A DNA stretch of 64,000 nt from a bacterium (GTDB taxonomy: Bacteria; Bdellovibrionota_C; UBA2361; RFPC01): NCBI GenBank assembly GCA_030431715.1, contig JAUIIO010000008.1:86441-150440 (forward strand), written 5' to 3'. Positions within the stretch are counted from its first letter, which is position 1; every line of letters begins with the position of its first letter. A program made the position numbers and the translations under genes. The notes beneath the pieces were generated by a model. It was given only the letters and a program-made list of their open reading frames with translations. It did not search any database and had not been told where the DNA came from. Positions 1 through 6,935 of this stretch are shown piece after piece.

Positions 1-933
1 AGTTCTAAGCTCTCCTTCAGAGATAGTAAACGTTGAGCCATCACGCGCAGTGACAGTGAAAATCTGACCGGTCTCTTGTACGGCAACTGGCTTATGCTCA
101 ACTGGCGCCGCCGCAGGAGCCTTAACTTCTAATCCTTTTTGCTCTCGAAGAAGCGCGCGGGTAGTGCGGTAAATGATGAAGTCTTTGGCAACTTGGTAGT
201 ATCCTTCGGCCATCATCTGACGCTCGATCTCATCTTGAATGAGCTCTACATGAAGGTCCTTTCCCTCTCTGGCGATCTGCACAGCGCTGGCTATGACACG
301 GTTCGTAAGCCGGCTTACAGCATCGATAACTCCCTGTGGGCTCTGCCCCTCTATCTTAAGAGACGCGCGAAAAGCCTTCTCGATGGCCGAAGCTATCTTG
401 AGCGGCTTAAACTTAACAAGTGATGTGCCATCGCGACGAAAGATCTTAAGATTTCGTGGCGAATCCTCGCGGTGAAGCTTACGCTCCTCGCGGTAAACAA
501 TGTAGTGACGTCCAACATCATGGTGGCCAAACTCAAGAAGTTTCTCTTCAACGATGTCTTGAATACCCTCAACGGTAAGACACTCTCCGCTTCGCGCTTC
601 CTCAAAAGCCGTGGCAGAAACCGCAGCTGATACTTCTTGTACAGCGGCGTGCATCTCACGTGGAAGTGGTTCGGTAACTGGAATTTCGTGAGTAGCACGG
701 AAGGCCTTGGCGATAGCGCTGGTGATACGCTCGGCGCGATACGGGACAAGTGCGCCGCTTCTCTTAACGACGGTACACTCATCGATACTCTCTGGTACCC
801 GCCCAGGGGTGTTTATCATTTCGGATCCTCCAATACCTAATTCTACTGTCTTTACTTGAATTTTGTTGTTTTCGACCTGATTAGCTCCTGTTTTGCCTGC
901 CAGACCTTCTGAAGCGGATCCTGTTGCCTCCAT
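1..933 (-). CDS. nrdA: Class I ribonucleoside-diphosphate reductase, large (alpha) subunit, N-terminal part; cut by window edge
   Basis: The reverse strand from ATG at 933 is open for 311 codons to the window edge, so only the regulatory N-terminus is present. After about 50 residues of low-complexity leader come two tandem ATP-cone domains. The first (about residues 53-145) begins TVVKRSGALVPYRAERI and ends YIVYREERK; the second (about 155-255) begins LKIFRRDGTSLVKFKPLKIA and ends DFIIYRTTRALL. ATP cones bind ATP or dATP and set overall activity; class I alpha subunits reduce ribonucleotides to deoxyribonucleotides with a beta partner. Tandem cones are known in some NrdA proteins, for example in chlamydiae. 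The start is supported by GGGGGAAG five bases upstream. Candidate NrdR boxes lie at 1066-1113. The catalytic domain lies outside the window, so the subclass cannot be assigned. Confidence 0.88.
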   Translation of the reverse strand, partial: MEATGSASEGLAGKTGANQVENNKIQVKTVELGIGGSEMINTPGRVPESIDECTVVKRSGALVPYRAERITSAIAKAFRATHEIPVTEPLPREMHAAVQEVSAAVSATAFEEARSGECLTVEGIQDIVEEKLLEFGHHDVGRHYIVYREERKLHREDSPRNLKIFRRDGTSLVKFKPLKIASAIEKAFRASLKIEGQSPQGVIDAVSRLTNRVIASAVQIAREGKDLHVELIQDEIERQMMAEGYYQVAKDFIIYRTTRALLREQKGLEVKAPAAAPVEHKPVAVQETGQIFTVTARDGSTFTISEGELRT

Positions 934-1065
934 TTACTTCCCCCTGAAAAATGGCACACCGCCTCTCAGACCAAACAAACCACACTTGGCTGAAATCGCA
1001 GCTAGCCTACTATAAAATAACGATGTTTTGAAATGCGTAAGGTGTTTTTAAGGTTGTTTCTTAAA

Positions 1066-1081
1066 ACACAAGATATTGTGC
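1066..1081. promoter_or_regulatory. Candidate NrdR box 1
   Basis: The 16-mer ACACAAGATATTGTGC is an imperfect dyad that closely matches the NrdR consensus acaCwAtATaTwGtgt. NrdR is the repressor of ribonucleotide reductase genes and binds paired boxes about three helical turns apart. The box lies 133 bases upstream of the nrdA start on its promoter side. Confidence 0.55.
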
Positions 1082-1097
1082 CTCACTTTACCCACTT

Positions 1098-1113
1098 CTA
1101 CTACATATACGAG
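1098..1113. promoter_or_regulatory. Candidate NrdR box 2 (weaker)
   Basis: The sequence here, with core CTACATATA, matches most of the central NrdR consensus positions but not the right flank. It starts 32 bases from box 1, close to the 31-32-base spacing typical of paired NrdR boxes. The spacing is the main argument for it. Confidence 0.3.
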
Positions 1114-1415
1114 TATTAGATGCAGGCTGGCAAACATATTCCGCGGGCTTTCTTTTATTTTTTTATGCTGTTTCACTAAGAACCCGGAAAGATTAAAAGT
1201 CGCATTTTGAAACCGTATTCTAGTAACTCCGCTAACTACCCGTCCCCTCGAAATAGAAATTAATCCACAAGATTCCACAGGAAGCATGTATCTAAAAACA
1301 CTCATTTTTTCCTGTTGAGGCTATGTTACGGCCTGTGATACCTCTGACATAACATATCTAGGGGGAAGAGCTTCTTCCACAGGTTACCTATCGGTCAGAA
1401 CAAGACAGGTTTTAT

Positions 1416-2405
1416 ATGTTCGATTTAACAAGCGATCTTGAATATTCTCACTCATTCTTAAACTTGCTCCATTCACTTGAGCAGGGAGAATTCGCGTTTA
1501 ATAACGTTGTGCTCCAACTTCACCCCGATGCTCCTCCAATTATCAGAGAGAATATCAAACTCAATCAGGAGAATTTCGAGTTCCAGAATACAAATCTCGA
1601 TCTCCTCTGGGAAAATCAGCCGCTCTTTAAGCTCAACTGGAAAGGCCCTGAAACAGACCAAGCAAAAAGTGCTTTTGAACAACTCATAAGACAGAGAGAG
1701 CATCTTGTTGAGCTTAGCTCTGAGATGATCCGCATATTCTCAAGCGAAGAGTTTGGAAACCTCTCAAGAGATGATGTTGTACTGCTCCTAGCGGCACTCG
1801 CTCGAAGTACCTATTCCTACGATAACTTTGTAAGAGGCCAACTTGAGCTGGCTAAAGCAACTCAAAAAGAAGAGCAAGAAAAACAGTTCCAAGAGCTTCT
1901 CACCAGAGCTGATACTGACATCAAGGCCATGCATTCCCTCCTAGATATCTTTAAACAAGGCGAGCAAGCAGGAAACGCTTTTGCGAGCGCTCTCTTTGCC
2001 GAGACAGTATCGCTAGCTGGCGCATTCCGTGCTCAAATACACGACACCTGCCAGCTGCTTGCTATATTTGATGGACCCTTTTCATTTACTCATGCCGGCA
2101 TTCCAGAACCAGAGGCTGCAGATTGGCACTCGGTTAACATCCAGGCATTTGAAGCCGGTTACTGGCGTGCTTACCAGATAGGCCCAGATGAGATATTTGA
2201 GTGGAAACAATCCGGGATCAACAACTACGCCGTTGCCGGAATGTGGCGTGGCTGGGGCTTTCCAGCCAACGTTGCCGCTGAATGGATCGTAAACGAGTTC
2301 ACTCCATCTGAAGCCTCAATATGGGCCAATTCAGGCATCTCCTCTGAGGAAGCCGCTGACTATAGAACACGTGGCATCAACTCTCCTGCTGAGATTAAAG
2401 AATGA
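1416..2405 (+). CDS. Unknown protein with C-terminal W-containing helical repeats
   Basis: I do not recognise this 329-residue protein. The N-terminal 220 residues look alpha-helical and soluble, with an E/K/Q-rich coiled-coil-like stretch around 145-165. From about residue 228 to the end there is a run of short degenerate repeats, roughly 14 residues each, of the form A-x-x-W/Y-x-x-x-G-I/F: for example PEAADWHSVNI, EIFEWKQSGI, AVAGMWRGWGF, EASIWANSGI and EAADYRTRGI. There is no signal peptide or membrane segment. The start at 1416 has only a weak AGG upstream. It is divergent from nrdA and followed by a convergent gene. The repeats suggest a binding surface, but that is inference. Confidence 0.75.
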   Translation: MFDLTSDLEYSHSFLNLLHSLEQGEFAFNNVVLQLHPDAPPIIRENIKLNQENFEFQNTNLDLLWENQPLFKLNWKGPETDQAKSAFEQLIRQREHLVELSSEMIRIFSSEEFGNLSRDDVVLLLAALARSTYSYDNFVRGQLELAKATQKEEQEKQFQELLTRADTDIKAMHSLLDIFKQGEQAGNAFASALFAETVSLAGAFRAQIHDTCQLLAIFDGPFSFTHAGIPEPEAADWHSVNIQAFEAGYWRAYQIGPDEIFEWKQSGINNYAVAGMWRGWGFPANVAAEWIVNEFTPSEASIWANSGISSEEAADYRTRGINSPAEIKE

Positions 2406-2451
2406 GCAAATTTTGATTAGCAATATCCTCCGGGCTGCTTAGGCTATCTTT

Positions 2452-3006
2452 TTAGCGCACTCCAAAGGCTGGAAAGGTCACACTCGTCTTACGGTTTTGT
2501 CCTCGCTCCTTCATCGCTTCAGTCAACCAGCTAAACTGCGCGATACTCGTTTCAGAGCGTTGAACCGTGGAATTCAGAACGCGATCATTCCCAATGACAA
2601 GCGCTGCTTCGAGTAAATCAACATGATTCTTGATACGATCGTATAAACGTTTCGTAGCCTTGTAGTCGTTAAATCGTACACCATGTAACTTCTTCACTAG
2701 CCCGTCGAGTTCAGCAATGCTTAGAATTTTGTCCGTCGAAAGTATTTCAAAGACCGCATGTTTTTGATCCTCGGTTGGATTTATAATCGTACTAAGGATC
2801 GTTTTCTGCTGAATCTGATGTTCGGATGCAGGTGTCGTTAATTGCTCCAGAGCCAACTTTGCTTCTTCGGTGAGCTCAATATTATCTCTTCTTATACGCT
2901 CTGCGATAAGAGGCAAAAGATCTGACACTTCTATGGTTGAAAGTTGATTAATACTCTCTATCACGTCTGGGGTATTTGAAGTTGCTTGCTTTTCTTTTTG
3001 TACCAA
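2452..3006 (-). CDS. Hypothetical protein, 184 residues
   Basis: I do not recognise this protein. It is predicted soluble and helical, with a charged, flexible N-terminus. The reading frame begins at a TTG codon (3006) preceded by AGGATGAG; no in-frame ATG lies nearby, so TTG seems the real start. It is convergent with the gene ending at 2405 and divergent from the membrane protein at 3206, with about 200 bases between the two starts for promoters. No catalytic motif is visible. Confidence 0.6.
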   Translation of the reverse strand: MVQKEKQATSNTPDVIESINQLSTIEVSDLLPLIAERIRRDNIELTEEAKLALEQLTTPASEHQIQQKTILSTIINPTEDQKHAVFEILSTDKILSIAELDGLVKKLHGVRFNDYKATKRLYDRIKNHVDLLEAALVIGNDRVLNSTVQRSETSIAQFSWLTEAMKERGQNRKTSVTFPAFGVR

Positions 3007-3205
3007 TTCTCATCCTACATGACACGACTTGAGACATAGCTACACCTATGAGTTATTGCCAGTTATATGACCTGAAGTAGCATAAGCGAATAGTCATTCG
3101 AGACGTTACAATTCCCTTAAACCAATAGCCAGTATCAGAATCCTAACTCTGTAGGGTCAGGCGCTCTAAGGCGCAGTCTGCGAAACTCCATGGAAGGGGA
3201 CAAAG

Positions 3206-3649
3206 ATGAAAGGAAACAGAGCATTTATTGTCGGCGGTGTCGTAGGTAGCGCACTCTCTGTTGTATCTCTTGTGCTCCACATGTCTCGCATCGCACTTCT
3301 CTTTGGTACTCTAAGCATTCTTGGTACTTTCTCAGCTATCTCGATACTTCTCTTTACCTTACGTGGCTGGCCGAGGCGTCATATCCTATCATTTGATATT
3401 TATGACTTCTTTCGACTGCTCCTTGGCGGCACCTTCGCTATTATCACCGTGTGCTTTATGATAACCGCGATTGAGCAAACAGCCAAAGCGCTCTCAATAA
3501 GCTTTGCTCTCGCTGGACTCTTCTCCGCTATTGCAATCAGCAGCTACTTCCTCGTGCTCTACATCGTCATAGACTACCTACGGCGCGGAAGACGCACCGT
3601 ATACCTTCCCTCCTATCGCCTCAACCCCCCAAAAAGACAAAGATTTTAG
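3206..3649 (+). CDS. Small integral membrane protein, four predicted TM segments
   Basis: The 147-residue product has about four hydrophobic helices (roughly residues 8-28, 30-52, 70-92 and 100-122) and a very basic C-terminus ending PPKRQRF, which by the positive-inside rule should be cytoplasmic. A strong Shine-Dalgarno, GGAAGGGGA, sits six bases before the ATG. I cannot match it to a family. It reads in the same direction as the short secreted protein at 3766, with a gap of 116 bases. Confidence 0.7.
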   Translation: MKGNRAFIVGGVVGSALSVVSLVLHMSRIALLFGTLSILGTFSAISILLFTLRGWPRRHILSFDIYDFFRLLLGGTFAIITVCFMITAIEQTAKALSISFALAGLFSAIAISSYFLVLYIVIDYLRRGRRTVYLPSYRLNPPKRQRF

Positions 3650-3765
3650 AAGCAGCCCCCTCAATCAATTGTTACCGAAAGACCGTCTTCTAAAAATCGC
3701 TTAACTTTATTGCCCGCCATTACGACCCCTATAACTGCAGTAAAAAATAAGCAGTAAGGATGTAT

Positions 3766-4035
3766 ATGCGGTACTTATTATCAATGTTCATATGGGTTGT
3801 GATCGCCAGATGGGGCTACGCAGAGCTCACCCTGATGGCACCTGAAGCCATTCCGGCTATTGATTCAGCGCTAGAGGTCGTACAGATTCCCACTCACGAT
3901 AAGTGGGCTGATCTTGAGATCGTAAAAGTTCTAAAAGACAAAGAACTCCTCCAAGCAAAGCTTGATCATATAGCTAATGGCACCTCAGAGTCTCTCGACA
4001 GCGAAAAGCTAGAAGGGCTTCTGGAAAGGCTTTAG
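3766..4035 (+). CDS. Small secreted or periplasmic protein
   Basis: Two in-frame ATG codons occur at 3760 and 3766. The second is preferred because AAGGA (3756-3760) is then five bases upstream, whereas it overlaps the first ATG. From 3766 the product is 89 residues and starts MRYLLSMFIWVVIARWGYA, a plausible signal peptide with cleavage after GYA. The mature part is acidic and helical with no cysteine. I know of no family for it. Confidence 0.6.
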   Translation: MRYLLSMFIWVVIARWGYAELTLMAPEAIPAIDSALEVVQIPTHDKWADLEIVKVLKDKELLQAKLDHIANGTSESLDSEKLEGLLERL

Positions 4036-4139
4036 CTCAGCTCACAGCCCACTAAGAGAAATATGCTTTCTCTTTGATTCAGCAAGGCTACTGGATTATA
4101 ATTTCTCCTGAGAAAATCATCAGGCTCCAGTAGTAGTAT

Positions 4140-5297
4140 ATGGCCAATATTCACTCCTCCCCTTCCGAACAACCTGACGGGGAAAACAATAAAAAAGAAG
4201 CAAAGAAAGGAATTGTTGACCTCAACATTCGCACACAGAATGGCAGAAACCTCATTCAAGAAGACACTCCATTCGGTAAAGCGATAGCAAAAAAGTACCT
4301 TAACCGCGACGACAACAAGCCTCATACGGTAAATCTTCCTTCGGGCACGCGCGTGGCTCTCTTTAAGGATGGCGAGTCCAAACCTCTTATGGCTATCGCC
4401 ACCGCGATTGTTGTTTATAAGAGTAGCGTTGGGGCAATCGCGGTACGAAAGATAGTACAAGCGAAAAAAGAGGAAAAAGAGAATAAACCACAAGCTGAAA
4501 AGGCGGCCCCGCCTCCTATCCCACAAGAGGAACCTCAAAATGTACTTAACCAGCCATTTTTTGAAGAAGCCGATACTGTTGAACAATCCGTAACTCAAAA
4601 GGAAACTCCCGAAAAAAAATCAAAGACAAGAATTAAAACAGACGAAAAAGCAGAGAGAGCTCTTGAGATGTTACTCCTTCGCCTTGCAGAGGAGCAGCGA
4701 ATTGAACTTCACAAAAAGAGTCAAAACGGAAAAGGATGGGCGGATGCACTTGTAGCTGCGGCAAAAGCTAAGTATCCAGCTCCACGACACTCTCTTTCAG
4801 AGATGATCCAAGATGTTATGCACCCTCAAAACGCTACTGCTTATAAGCTAGCCGAAAAACTACACCCGTTTTTAAGTGATGTGATTTCTGGGGCAGGTGT
4901 TCTTTCTCAGGAGGCCCGTGTAAAAGCAGACGCGAAAAGTTTTGCACAGGAGATTCTTAAGAGATGGGGAGAAGACTCGCAGCAAGAAGACGTAGGCGTA
5001 GTAAATAAGACTCTCTCCGTCGCTCAAATCGCGGCAAGGCTACAAGATAAAACGCTACCGCTCGCAGTACAGGCAAAAAATCTTGCACTCCTTGATCATG
5101 CTATAGCTAAAGAGCTCCCTTCGGCTCTTAGCAATAAGGATCAGGGACAGCGCAAATCAGCCTTTGGTGCGATCCGCGATGCGGTAAAAGCAGCGCAAAC
5201 CTCAAAAGCCCACACAATGCTCACCGGACCTGAAAAGAGAGACTTTGGTGATAAGATGAATCGTCACCTTACCAAAATCCATAGGGCAGAAGGATAG
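4140..5297 (+). CDS. Hypothetical protein with Pro/Glu/Lys-rich linker
   Basis: The 385-residue product has a charged N-terminus, a compact segment around residues 28-105, a low-complexity Lys/Glu/Pro linker (about 108-175, including KAAPPPIPQEEP) and a mainly helical C-terminal half (about 180-385). I see no catalytic signature and no membrane segment. The lysine-rich composition of the linker and tail would fit a nucleic-acid or polyanion contact, but this is speculation. No good Shine-Dalgarno precedes the ATG. A mobile repeat element begins just after its stop codon. Confidence 0.7.
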   Translation: MANIHSSPSEQPDGENNKKEAKKGIVDLNIRTQNGRNLIQEDTPFGKAIAKKYLNRDDNKPHTVNLPSGTRVALFKDGESKPLMAIATAIVVYKSSVGAIAVRKIVQAKKEEKENKPQAEKAAPPPIPQEEPQNVLNQPFFEEADTVEQSVTQKETPEKKSKTRIKTDEKAERALEMLLLRLAEEQRIELHKKSQNGKGWADALVAAAKAKYPAPRHSLSEMIQDVMHPQNATAYKLAEKLHPFLSDVISGAGVLSQEARVKADAKSFAQEILKRWGEDSQQEDVGVVNKTLSVAQIAARLQDKTLPLAVQAKNLALLDHAIAKELPSALSNKDQGQRKSAFGAIRDAVKAAQTSKAHTMLTGPEKRDFGDKMNRHLTKIHRAEG

Positions 5298-5302
5298 CTT
5301 TC

Positions 5303-5440
5303 CCTCCGCGCTCTCCGCGTGCTCCCTGTCTTATTTTAAGTTTGAGAGATCCCATAGCTCCTTGCCCGCCAAAGCGGCCATGGATAATTTGATTCTACAA
5401 AGTGAAAAAACACAGGAGAGCGCGGAGCTCGCGGAGGGGG
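5303..5440. repeat. CTCCGCG palindromic repeat, full copy 1
   Basis: The left arm CCTCCGCGCTCTCCGCGTGC and the right arm AGCGCGGAGCTCGCGGAGG, next to an ACAGGAG motif, are near-complementary and enclose about 85 bases. The centre contains GCCCGCCAAAGCGGCC. Two further full copies lie at 15581-15726 and 39390-39528, and the arms alone occur inside the inverted elements at 40664-40922 and 42107-42365. There is no coding capacity, so it is a non-autonomous mobile or REP-like element. It starts five bases after the stop of the upstream gene. Confidence 0.85.
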
Positions 5441-5456
5441 AATGGATAGCCTGTTA

Positions 5457-5522
5457 TTGTCATTGCGAGGAGCTGACACTTTTTTTGAGCGGGGGGGGAC
5501 AGGACAAAGAGCAGGATGAGGA
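5457..5522. repeat. Fragment of CATTGCGAGGAG repeat followed by low-complexity purine run
   Basis: TGTCATTGCGAGGAGCTGACA is one arm of the second palindromic repeat family found complete at 24914-25031. It is followed by T7, a run of eight or nine Gs, and GGACAGGACAAAGAGCAGGATGAGGAGCG-like purine-rich sequence written here in parts: GGACAGGACAAAG then AGCAGGATGAGGAG. It looks like a truncated element. Confidence 0.6.
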
Positions 5523-5531
5523 GCGTTTAAA

Positions 5532-6662
5532 CTAGTATCCTGACATTGAGGGATCTACCTGAGTTCGCCACAAGAGAATCCCACCTTTTAAATTTGTAAC
5601 ATCGGGGTGACCTAGCTCTGCTGCAAAATAGGTCGCGGCATCAAAGCTTCTGCCACCCATCTTACAATAGAAAACAACAGGCTTATCCATAGGAATCTCA
5701 ACAGCACGCTCAGTGATCTGCCCGAGGGGAATATGAAGACCTCCTATCTTACAGATCTGAAGCTCACTCTCTTCTCTTACGTCAACCAGAGTAAAATCTT
5801 CCCCGGCATCGAGCATCTTTTTTAAAGCTATCGGGGTAATTTCCTTAACATCACTCATGGCACACGTTCCTCCACAAAAATCTTCATAGTCACTCATCGC
5901 CGGTAACACTTGTATAGACTTTCCAGCAACAGGATGAGCGCTATAATCTACACGGCGAATAGACCAGTCTAAAGCATTAACGATTAAGAGCTTTCCGACA
6001 AGAGGCTCACCGAAACCGGCCAGTATCTTAATTGCCTCCATGGCTTGAATCGAGCCTATCGTTCCGACAAAGGCTCCAATAACCCCGGCTTCAGCACAGT
6101 TTGGAACATTGTGGGGGGCCGACGGGAAGAGATCTCGGTATGAAGGACTTCTCTTGCCAGAGGAGATCTCGGCATTATAGACAGAGAGCTGACCCTCAAA
6201 CTTTGAAAGGGACGCCCCAATAAACACTTTATCTGTAACAGTACAGACATCGCTAATAAGATATTTCGTTGGAAAATTATCAGTACCATCAATTATCAAA
6301 TCATATTCAGGAAAGAGCTCTAGGGCCACGCCGGGTGACAGCCTCTCAACAATCGAATTAAAGTGAACATCCGGATACAGTGACTGCAGTTTTTGTGCGG
6401 CTATCTCGCTTTTCGATTTTCCAACATCTGACCTCCCGTAAAGAACCTGCCGCTGCAGATTAGATAGCTCGACGCTATCTGCATCTACGATTCCAACTTT
6501 TCCCACACCGGCCGCAGAAAGGTAAAGTAGGGCCGGACAGCCCAGTCCACCAGCACCTATAACAAGAACGCTCGCTTCTCTAAGCTTCTCCTGACCGAGT
6601 ACACCGATCTCAGGCAGTGCGATATTTCTACTATATAAAAGCTGCTGTTCTTCGGTAAGCAT
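5532..6662 (-). CDS. ThiF/MoeB-family adenylyltransferase fused to a C-terminal rhodanese domain
   Basis: The 376-residue protein has an E1-like domain (about 1-250) with the nucleotide-binding GAGGLGC at 37-43, the conserved DxxELSNLQRQ region, DGTDNFPTKYL, and the catalytic-Cys segment VPNCAEAGVIGAF. A rhodanese domain follows (about 275-370) with the active-site loop CKMGGRS. Such MoeB/ThiF-rhodanese fusions adenylate the C-terminal glycine of a ubiquitin-like sulfur carrier (ThiS, MoaD) and pass sulfur to it. The CxxC pairs that hold zinc in E. coli MoeB are not evident, as in some members of the family. It is not in the thi operon, yet no other candidate for activating ThiS is present in this window. 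The start is at ATG 6662, with an AGAGATAGG-like site just upstream. Confidence 0.9.
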   Translation of the reverse strand: MLTEEQQLLYSRNIALPEIGVLGQEKLREASVLVIGAGGLGCPALLYLSAAGVGKVGIVDADSVELSNLQRQVLYGRSDVGKSKSEIAAQKLQSLYPDVHFNSIVERLSPGVALELFPEYDLIIDGTDNFPTKYLISDVCTVTDKVFIGASLSKFEGQLSVYNAEISSGKRSPSYRDLFPSAPHNVPNCAEAGVIGAFVGTIGSIQAMEAIKILAGFGEPLVGKLLIVNALDWSIRRVDYSAHPVAGKSIQVLPAMSDYEDFCGGTCAMSDVKEITPIALKKMLDAGEDFTLVDVREESELQICKIGGLHIPLGQITERAVEIPMDKPVVFYCKMGGRSFDAATYFAAELGHPDVTNLKGGILLWRTQVDPSMSGY

Positions 6663-6847
6663 ACCTATCTCTTAAAGCATATAGCACGAATAGACCAGAA
6701 TCCGCCCATTCCTCCTACATATCTCCGCATAATCTTCTAACGTTCGACGCTTGTTTTTTTGATACTATATAGATTCCAGAGCGATCGATAAGCACACCAG
6801 TCGTGCTAACTAGTCCATTTGACTACACATCTAGCCGTCTGTCCATT

Positions 6848-6874
6848 TAAGCAAATCCCGTAAACAGCCGATTA
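6848..6874 (+). promoter_or_regulatory. Candidate sigma-28 (FliA) promoter for the flagellin gene
   Basis: TAAG, 15 bases, then GCCGATTA matches the enterobacterial FliA consensus TAAA-N15-GCCGATAA at 3 of 4 and 7 of 8 positions with exact spacing. Transcription would start near 6881, leaving an untranslated leader of about 55 bases. Sigma-28 control is what is expected for a late flagellar gene. Confidence 0.65.
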
Positions 6875-6890
6875 TATGTAACGTAGAAGC

Positions 6891-6911
6891 TTGTTTCGAA
6901 TATCGAAACAA
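6891..6911. promoter_or_regulatory. Perfect 21-bp dyad in the flagellin leader
   Basis: TTGTTTCGA, ATA, TCGAAACAA is a perfect inverted repeat of nine bases with a three-base centre. It lies between the predicted sigma-28 start point and the ATG (24 bases downstream). It could be a repressor operator or a short RNA hairpin that affects translation; the sequence does not decide which. Confidence 0.55.
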
Positions 6912-6935
6912 AACATGGATGTTTAGAGTTGTAGT

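Larger units (their letters stand above)
934..1415. other. Intergenic region between divergent nrdA and an unknown gene
   Basis: This 482-base stretch separates two divergently read genes and so must hold both promoters. It is AT-rich. Apart from the two NrdR-like boxes listed separately I see no conserved gene. A short reverse reading frame at 1048-1305 has no recognisable protein content and would cover the NrdR-like boxes. Confidence 0.5.

Noticed and set aside
139..782. Short forward and reverse frames within the first 800 bases
   Set aside because: They overlap the nrdA coding strand in other frames; the minus-strand frame from 933 gives clear tandem ATP cones.
1048..1305. Reverse frame of 85 codons upstream of nrdA
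   Set aside because: No recognisable protein features and no ribosome binding site, and it would cover the NrdR-like boxes.
4032..4598. Reverse frame of 188 codons
   Set aside because: Antisense to the 385-residue gene at 4140; composition is that of a shadow frame.
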